Assembly (NCBI RefSeq): GCF_018143015.1
Contig: NC_054743.1
Location: 33,319,934-33,383,933 of the forward strand
Origin: Lytechinus variegatus
Lineage: Eukaryota > Echinodermata > Echinoidea > Temnopleuroida > Toxopneustidae
Length of the DNA stretch: 64,000 bases
Direction: 5' to 3'
Shown: one piece after another, positions 26,201-35,200 of the stretch
Position numbering within the stretch: position 1 is the first letter of the stretch
Layout: each line of letters starts with the position of its first letter
Translations under genes and position numbers: made by a program
Notes under the pieces: generated by a model
What the model was told of the DNA's origin: nothing
Database searches by the model: none
What the model saw: the letters and a program-made list of their open reading frames with translations, nothing else

Positions 26201-29200
26201 AGAGAGAGTTATGCCACCACCTCATTTGCATACCGACCGGGATGTACATATAACTGTTTTGTGAAATTAAACTTAGAAATGCCATAATTTTTTTTTTTAT
26301 TTCACTTCCAATTTTGATGACATTTTCAGCGATATGCTTATTTGATTTTTCTCTACTTGATTGGGTCATATCAACATTTTCGTGGGGTGGACATGACCTT
26401 TAAAGAGATGGAGAATACAAAATTCTTTGTGCGAGGCATTATCTGTAACAATACGAGACACAATAAATTGATAAAATGATTTACATAAAAATTCATTGAT
26501 AATAACCTACCAAGAGGGACAAGGTGTTAGAAACGTTTGGGTTTTTTTTCATGACGTTGCAGATACATCTTCATCTTTTGAACTGGGTTTCTGCGGAGGT
26601 GAAATCGTATTGACAGAATCGATGCCTCGCTTTAATTTTACTACTCCGTTGTACAAGATGTCTTCACTGGCTGAGGTCGATATTAGTTGCGTCCTTTCCA
26701 TTACGAGCGACTCAGGACAACAAGTTCGATTCAGGGTGCATAACTTTGACAGTCCTTTGGGTTCAAATTTTCGTGTGCACGACCATCCTCGATCGTACCA
26801 CAATAACCTGATATCGACACTCTACGGTCCTCTGAATACAAGTGTTGTTTATTTGTCGTCTGAGGGCGGGCTGACTGTGGTTTACTCTGATCTGTCGAAG
26901 TCCAACGCTGAAAGAGGGTTCTTTGGGGAAGCTAGCATTTTAGGTGACTTTTTCTTATTTTCTCTCTATCTTGTACAATTAAGCGGGAAATAATTGTATG
27001 TTAGCAAAGGCGCAGGATTGGCATTGGAACGCTTAACATGGTGTAAGGACACGACATAACCATGCTTACATGAACTTGATAGACATTTCGAGGAAATACC
27101 GGAGAAAAGAAAATTACAATTTACTTTCAGATCCTTTGCTTCATATGTTCTCAATTGAAAAGTCTCACCTCCCTGTTCCTACGTTTCATAAAATCTTCCA
27201 TATACTTTATATGTGGTGCATGGGTACGTTACCATATTTCTCACCTATACCAATTATTATTTCAGGATTGTAAACAAAAGGCAGAAAGTGAAGAATTGCA
27301 CACAAAAAATATAAATAAAAAATAAGGACATAGGATTGCGGGAATAAAAGGGTTTTTTTTTCTTCTTTTCTTACAAATATCTTGCAGATTCATTGCAATC
27401 CAACCAACATGGATTCTGTGGCGGTACGGCTGACCTAACTATGTCGACACCGAAACTTTCACTTTCCTCTCCCCTTTACAACAACCCGTCAACAAAAAGT
27501 CTGCACGTCGATTGTTCATTTCACATCAAAAGTCCAGCTGGGCAAAAAGTCCTTTTGACATTCTTGGATATCGAGACAACGACCGATGAAAGAATATCAG
27601 TATATGATCACCCGACAGCCACTAGTTCCCGTATCGCCTATCTATATGGGACCGTCAGGACGCCAACAGTCCTGTATTCATCGGATGTCGGATTGACAGT
27701 AATCTTGGAAGACCGCAGTGATGCTTACAACGGACCTGGTTATGCAGCTGAGGCTAGTATTCTTGGTAAATAATTCTAAAAATCTCCAATAACACCTATT
27801 CAAGTTATTTTCAGTCGAATGGTCGGAAGCTCACAGTCAGTCGGCAAGCCCTGAAAAAGTAGCTTCTTTTATCCAAGTGATATTCATGACTATAGGGTTT
27901 TTGCATAGTTAATGAGCTTGGTGCGAACCAAAACACGTCTTTTTATTCTGCCATTGCTGCTCTAAATATTAACCAAATTTCATTTTTGGTATCTTTGTAA
28001 AGAAGAAGAATCATTCTTTTAGGTCATGTGTTTGGAATTTTTTTAAAAATGTTGTAATATAGGGAAAACTTTTGATATAAAACATGAAACAAAATGATTT
28101 TTTCATGCAACAAATGTTGTTGTTTTCACACTTGATTTCTGTTTGAGTACAAATGATTTTCAGATCATAATAAAGCTGAAGATCTACGCTTTAATAGGAT
28201 ATATTTTGTATAAGAAGATGTATCTTAGATGGGTCAGCAGCCAGCTTTTCATAGGCCAAGTACATTTAGCAGCTCAAAAACAAGGATACTGCACTCTGAT
28301 TGGTCACAGAGACCACACACCCACGCAAATTCCAATGTTCCCCACACTGGGCCTCTGCAAGGTCACACTCACCATGTGGTAATCTCTTCAAATAACCCGC
28401 GCCTGTTGTTGTGAAAACATTATTCAGCCAATCAGAACTCTGGATTTTATGTTACTCAGAAATTTTAGAAATCTCGTCTTGCATCTTGATGGAAAAAGCT
28501 GGCTGCTGACCCATCTAAAAGATGCCACATATCAAGAGTGACATTGTAAGAAAGTATAGAGTTTGAGCTTTCTGATGATATAAATAATGTTGGTACCTAA
28601 AACACAAAATGTTGCACAATTTGCAAGTGAAAACAGAGGAAGAAATTTCTGTTTGATGCATCTTTTCTGGTAAAAAAATCACTTATTTATCAAAATATTT
28701 TATTCAAAAGAAATAACCAATATGAAAGAGTAACATTTACTCTTCCCAATGGTACAAAAATTATCAATTTTACTCCAACAAAAAGTGGTTAAATTCTTCG
28801 AGAAAGAAAGTCTCACAATTCACGAGATTTTGCAGGGACATGAATTCAGCCACGAGAGGACTTGGATAAATCTAGCCCACTGCTCAAAAAGAGTGTCATT
28901 CACAAACTTAACACATGCTCTTTCTTCTTCTTCTTCTTCTTCTTCCTCTGCTTCTTCATTTCCTTCTTCCTCTTTTTCTTCTTCTGCTTCTCTTTTTTTC
29001 CCCTTCCCGTTACCCCCGGACGTTACCCGTAGCTACAAATTGGTCTACATAAAGAACGATGCTCATATTATGCATAGCACTACACCCCGTTTATCGGCCT
29101 TCTCATCGTTTACGAGCGCACATGATTTGCATAAATGCATAGAATAAACAAGTCTCTGAACGATGCGAAATAAGTAAGCGATTTTAGAATCGACTGTAAT

Positions 29201-32200
29201 TGATGATCAAAAATCTAACGGAAGAGAGACCTATTGGTCATAGCGATTCAGTTCACCTGTCGCCTCCCAGACAGGTGACGAAAAAAAAATAACAAATAAT
29301 AAAAATAGTAATAATAATGATAATAGTAAAAATAATGATATTGATGATAAAAATGATACTAATAACACTCTAAAAACTTTTTTTGTTCTTTTGAGACTTG
29401 CCGGCTTACCAACCTGGCTTCTGCGGCGGTTCGATGGTTCTCAATTTTACCACGCCTCGTGTTGCTTTTTCAACTCCAGTCTACGACAACCCGTTTGTAG
29501 ACAATGTTGTTACACTCTGCAAGATGTACATAAAAGCACCAACCAACTATCAGGTTAAGCTCACTTTAAAAGTCATCGAAACCAGTATGGACAAGCAGAT
29601 TACAGTCTACGATCATCCCTCATCAACTTCATCCAGTTACCAACTGTTTCATTTCTACGGTATCTTGAACGGGAGTGCCATCATCATTTCTACGCGTGGG
29701 GGACTGACGTTGGACATGCAAGACGTGACAAGTCATTACAATGGAAAAGGTTTCAGTGCAGAAGCTCGAATATACGACTTCGGTAATTAAATAGTAATAT
29801 AAAGCAATAAAAGTATATTTTCTATTATCATAATAAAAAATCAGTATAAATTAGATTAGAAAGTAGTAGTAGTAGTAGTAGTAGAAGTAGTAGTAGAATT
29901 AGTGTAGTAATAATAGTAGAAGAAGTAGAGCAGGCTTCGTGATACCTTGGATCTTGTCGAGTAGAACCTTGTGATGACGCTTGGCACCATCATTTCCTAG
30001 ACCCGTTCCTCCTTTTCAGCTAACTAATAATGATAATAACAATAATTATAATAGTAATAAAAACATTGAAAAGAAGATGATAAAATGATAAGAATTAGGA
30101 TAGCAGTAACAAAAGAAATAATAACCGTGAAAAAATAATCTAGTACTAGATCTATTGCTGACCCCTTGTAAAAATACAAATTATGAATTACTGTAAAAGG
30201 ATAACAATAATCTGAAGAAATGAAAGACAATAAATTGCACTTATCAACACTAGCAACTGAGGATTTGAATAAAAACTGCACGTATTAAATGAGGACACAG
30301 AGCGAGTCGAGGACTTCGTATGCTTAAGCCTGCATCCCGAATCACCGTTAAGGGTTCAAAGGATGTTCTCGGATGTAAAGTAGATGTGATCCTCGGTTGA
30401 CCATAGTCCTCAGCTATCGATTATGTAGTAGAATAGTCGTTGATCTCCGTCCGTAAGGTTGTGCGTTTGTGGGTATGTGTGCGTGCATGGGAAGTTGCGC
30501 AGGAGGGTGTGTACGTGAGGGTGGATGGGCGTGTGTACCCGCTTTGGTGTACGGCTCGTTTTGCAAGTAGTCCTGAGCCGCTCGCATTGGCGGCGGAAGC
30601 CAAAAAAATTAGGGGGGGGGTCTACCTGAAATTTTGTGACGGACACATGTAAAAAAATTGACAAGCAAAAAAAAAAAGGTCATCAACCAAAATTTTAGGG
30701 GGGACAATATACATTTTAAGGGGGGTTCACCAGAATTTAGGGGGGACGCAGGAAACAAAATTGGCGAGGAAAAAAAAGAGCTTATCAACTAAAATTTAGG
30801 GGGGCCGTCCCCCCACCTCAAATTTTTTGGGGGATCTGTCCCCCCCCCCCACTTCCGCCGCCTATGGCCGCTCGCAAGTATCCGTGGATTTAATTTGAAA
30901 AAAAATCCGTTTTCCTTTTATATTTACAAGGTTCTACATTGTTATTTTTAATTCAGGTGGGATCTCGTCCACGGAGCTCGGATTCTGTGGAGGTACAATT
31001 GAATTGAGCGATGAACTACGTTTCGTCAACATATCGTCCCCATTCTTCGGGAATCCGCTGACTGCTGCCGATGCATTCATGGAGTGTATAATGCACATAA
31101 AAGCGCCTTCTGAAAAGCAAGTGGCTCTAACTTTCCTAGTCTTTAATACTACTAACAATGAAATGGTTAGGGTGTATGACCATCCTTCATCGGCTTCTTA
31201 CATGGTTGGTAGTTTTCAAGGTGATCTGCAAGATGGAGATGCAGTCATTGTTTCTTCCCGAGAGGGCATCACTATTGTTTATGAAGATGACAGTGCTTCT
31301 CCGAATGGACCAGGATTCCTTGCTCAAGCACAGATTCAAGGTGGGCACGGCTGTTGGTTCTAATATATTTCATCCATGTTTGGCGAGTGCAGCCGTCTGG
31401 CTCCTGCAGGCGCTGCAAATGTACCAGATAAACTTAATTTCGGCTGTAACCTGCCTAAAAAGAACACAGTGTCAATCACAGTGTGATATACTGTATACGC
31501 ATGCTGAGAACAATGTGGTTACAATGTTAGGACTATGTGGATTTATCCCATTTTCACAGTGTATCAACACTGTGAACACAGGGTGACAGTGTATTCTCAT
31601 TGCGTCCACACTGATCACACCATCGGGACTGTGTTTTTTTCTGATAGAATACACCCTCCGTAATAACTATAATTTTCTTCTTATATAATTTATATTTCAG
31701 ATTCTTTCTCGGACACCGTAACTGGTCTGTGTGGGGGTGTCATGGACATCACCGAGTCTTATCCCAGTCTGACGTTCACCACTCCTCTCTACGGCACCTC
31801 TGTCCCTTCTAGCGTGTCTCTTTACTGCAAAATCACTATTACCTGTCCCCCAGAGGAGCATATAGAGCTTACATTGTTCGACGTCGCAGTCAGTGGGCAA
31901 GTCGGCATCTTCGATGTACCACCAACAGGAGCTGGAAGCATTGTGTTCACTTGCACAGGTATCCTCAATGCCTCCACGGTCATCTTTTCGAGACACTCCA
32001 GCCTGCTTATCGACTACAGTGGAACTACTGGTGTGCTTGCAAAGGGTCGCGGATTTACGGCGGAAGCTCGACTAGCAGGTAAAGATAAAAAAAATAGTGA
32101 AATAATATATACAGTATGAGGAGCTTCCATGAGAAAGATCTGGTGAATTGATAACTCTTAGTGATTGTATGATGATAGGAGTCACTGAAGTATTGATTTG

Positions 32201-35200
32201 AAAGATTTATGTTAAATTGTGTAATTTGAATTCAAGTTTGACTGCTATTATACAAAATATTAGGCAAAATGTCGTTATTGTTACATTCTAGAAGAACTAA
32301 ACGAACGTTAGTGTCATCAATGCTCTTGTATTTGTAAGGGTAAGTAGATAATGACATTTTCCTTTAGGAGACTTTTGACATGTTGAACTCGGTCTTATGT
32401 AAATCGGACAATAATTAAAAGATGCAGATGATTTTAACTTTAATTAAAAAGACCTGAATTACGAATCATTGTCCCACTCATAGTCATACCTTTATATTTA
32501 TGGCCAATTCATTGAATTTTCAGGTGGCAATTCATCAAACATCGACGGATTCTGTGGCGGCACGGTCAGCCTGTCTGAATCTCTCCCAAGCGCCACCATC
32601 ACAACTCCTCTTTATGGTCTTACATCACAATTCGGTTTGCACTTAGAGTGTACGATGCATATTACCAGCACCCCGGGAACCCAAGTCCAGTTGACATTCA
32701 TAGACTTTGAGACAACTGCAAGTGAAGGTCTGGCTATATATGATCAACCTTTATCTACCTACAACAAGATTGCTTATTTCTCAGGAAAGCTCGATGTGAG
32801 AACGACAGTTTCGTCTTCCAGAGGAGGTCTGACTTTGACATACCAAGACGACAGTGATTTATATAATGGACAAGGATATCTCTCCGAAGCAAGTCTGTTA
32901 GGTATTGCTAGAAAGTATTTTGTTTGTGACACACTGGCATATATAACCTTATCTACTTTCTTCATCAAACGCGTAATGATTAATTAGTGATAATGGTATA
33001 TCAAGATTTCAGTCAATATTAATGTCAACAAGGTCAATGGCTTTTCAAGTGTACCTTCTGCTTTGGAAATGACAATTGAAAAATCAAGGTGACAAAAGAG
33101 GAAAAAATATACATAATAAATAATGTGCCTTTTAATAGATATGTTCGATCGGTGATAAATGAACACATTATGCGTGATGCAGCTGAAAAGAATCAGATTC
33201 TTTAAAGTGACATGCGCCAAATCTAATATAATGAATATGTTAAAATCAAACATATCACAAGATTAAGAATACACACTTCGGATTTGTTTACAAGAAACAG
33301 AAAACCAAGGTCATCCACCAGTCCCCTTCTCTTTCTCACTCTCTATTTCATCCTTACCTTTCTCCGAACATTCAAACCCGAACCTTTTAAGCATAACTGG
33401 ACGCCACTTTGGTCGAATTAGGCGTTTAAGACGTGCAATGTATATGCTGTAGAGGTATGTTAAAGAATGTAATAGTTCAAGGAAGAACGGCAATTCAATA
33501 ATTTTCTATTGGTATGAGAGCACAAATGAAATGTCGATATCAATCATCCATGGTTTTTACATCTTCACTCACAGATATTCAGCCGATCTCTCTGGAGCGC
33601 GCATGTGGAGGATATGTCGCCTTGAACAAGAACGTTCTCCCAAGAATGACGATAACATCCCCTCTGTATGGCACGTCTTCACCATCAAACGTAACTATCA
33701 GTTGCTGGTGGTTCTTCTCAAACATTTTACGTGACCGGCAAATTGAGGTGGTTCTGAAAAACGTGGGCATTTCTGGAGATGAACGAATCAACGTATACGA
33801 CCACCCCTCTACTCAATCGTATCTAATTGCTTCGCTGTCTGGTCCGTCCGCGGATTCCATATTCACATCGACAAGGTACGGATTGTCGATATATCTAGAA
33901 GACATCTCACCAGGCGCCAATGGAGGTGGATTCATTATTGACGCACGACTCCAAGGTACGTGTATGTGTGTAATGGTGTGGTGATGGCGTTGGTGTTTGT
34001 GGTGATGATGGGGATTATGTTGATGATGATGATTAAGATGATGGCGGCGATAATGCTGATTATGGTGACGGGGATAATGAATGAGATGGTGGTGACGATG
34101 ATGCTGATGATGATAATGGCGATGGTGATGTTTTCATCGTAATGATAGCTGTTATGATTGTGACGATGATGATGATGATTACGGTGTTGATATAACTTAA
34201 ATTTAGAACATTATTAAGAGGTGATGAACGAATCCCCCCCCCCTTGGATAGACCAATGATCGATAGCTTTTTACAAGTACGATTGAGCAGTAATCCAGCA
34301 TAGTTAATTCTATTTCCTCACATTTCCTTCAGGAACAGAAACAACGATGTCACCAACATCATCAAGCAACATGTTACCCACGGCAACAACAGGTGTGCTT
34401 AAAAATAAATTAAACATATTCAAATGTTAATAGAATAGTAGGGGCTCAGTTAAAATCAGCTTAATGACTGTAAAGATGCAGTAAATCTAGAAATAGCTTG
34501 GAATTCCAATGAATATCCCCATCTCATGGCAGAAGCAAAGGAAATTTGAAGCAAATTCTGTAGCGAGATTTTATTAATTGAATTATTTTGACATCATAGA
34601 AATGCATGTACACGATTTCTGTCAGACACTCAAGAACATTGGAAGAAAATCATGAAGGTAAAACAATAATTGAACCAAAATACAATTTCATATCCGTGAA
34701 AATGTTAAGGGGTCTGCACCGCCACCGCTCCCCTACCCACTCAAAAAGAAAAAAAATTACCAGTCCACTAGTAGAGATTAATGACCGATATTGCCTTTCT
34801 GATGTTGCGTTTCGTACTAAATTGTACGACAATGTTACTTTTTTAATATTTCCTTTTCTCCCTTCGTTAGCAGACGTCTTGTCGACAAAGGGAGCCGGTG
34901 AAATGACACAGTCGAACCCGGACACATCGATCACCTTGACAACATCGACATCCGTGTCCAGTTCAACCACCCATGCACTGGAGGAAAACGGTATGTTTAA
35001 TCCATCTAGTAAAAACAAGTCACGGACGAGTGGGTTCTTTCCGATAGAAAATCAGATCAATTTATCAATTTCAAAGCTTAAATTTCTGGAAAACAGAAAG
35101 TCGGGATTAAAATCTGTTAGGCAAGTCGATCAGCGAAACATTATTATAACCATGCTCCAAATTCTTGCTCTGTATATTACACTTCATAATTAACAATTAC

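Noticed and set aside
22990-26400. A missed CUB exon in the long intron between exons 8 and 9
   Set aside because: No frame with CGG, VYDHP or NGPGF-like blocks was found, and exons 8 and 9 join in phase without one.
28749-29147. 132-residue open frame with a long serine run
   Set aside because: It is generated by the (TTC)n microsatellite in a receptor intron and has no signature or splice support.
31158-31586. 142-residue plus-strand frame
   Set aside because: An off-frame shadow of CUB exon 12 that runs into the intron and a MITE.
34606-35193. 195-residue open frame on the plus strand
   Set aside because: It merely reads through CUB receptor exon 17 and both flanking introns; the rest has no signature.
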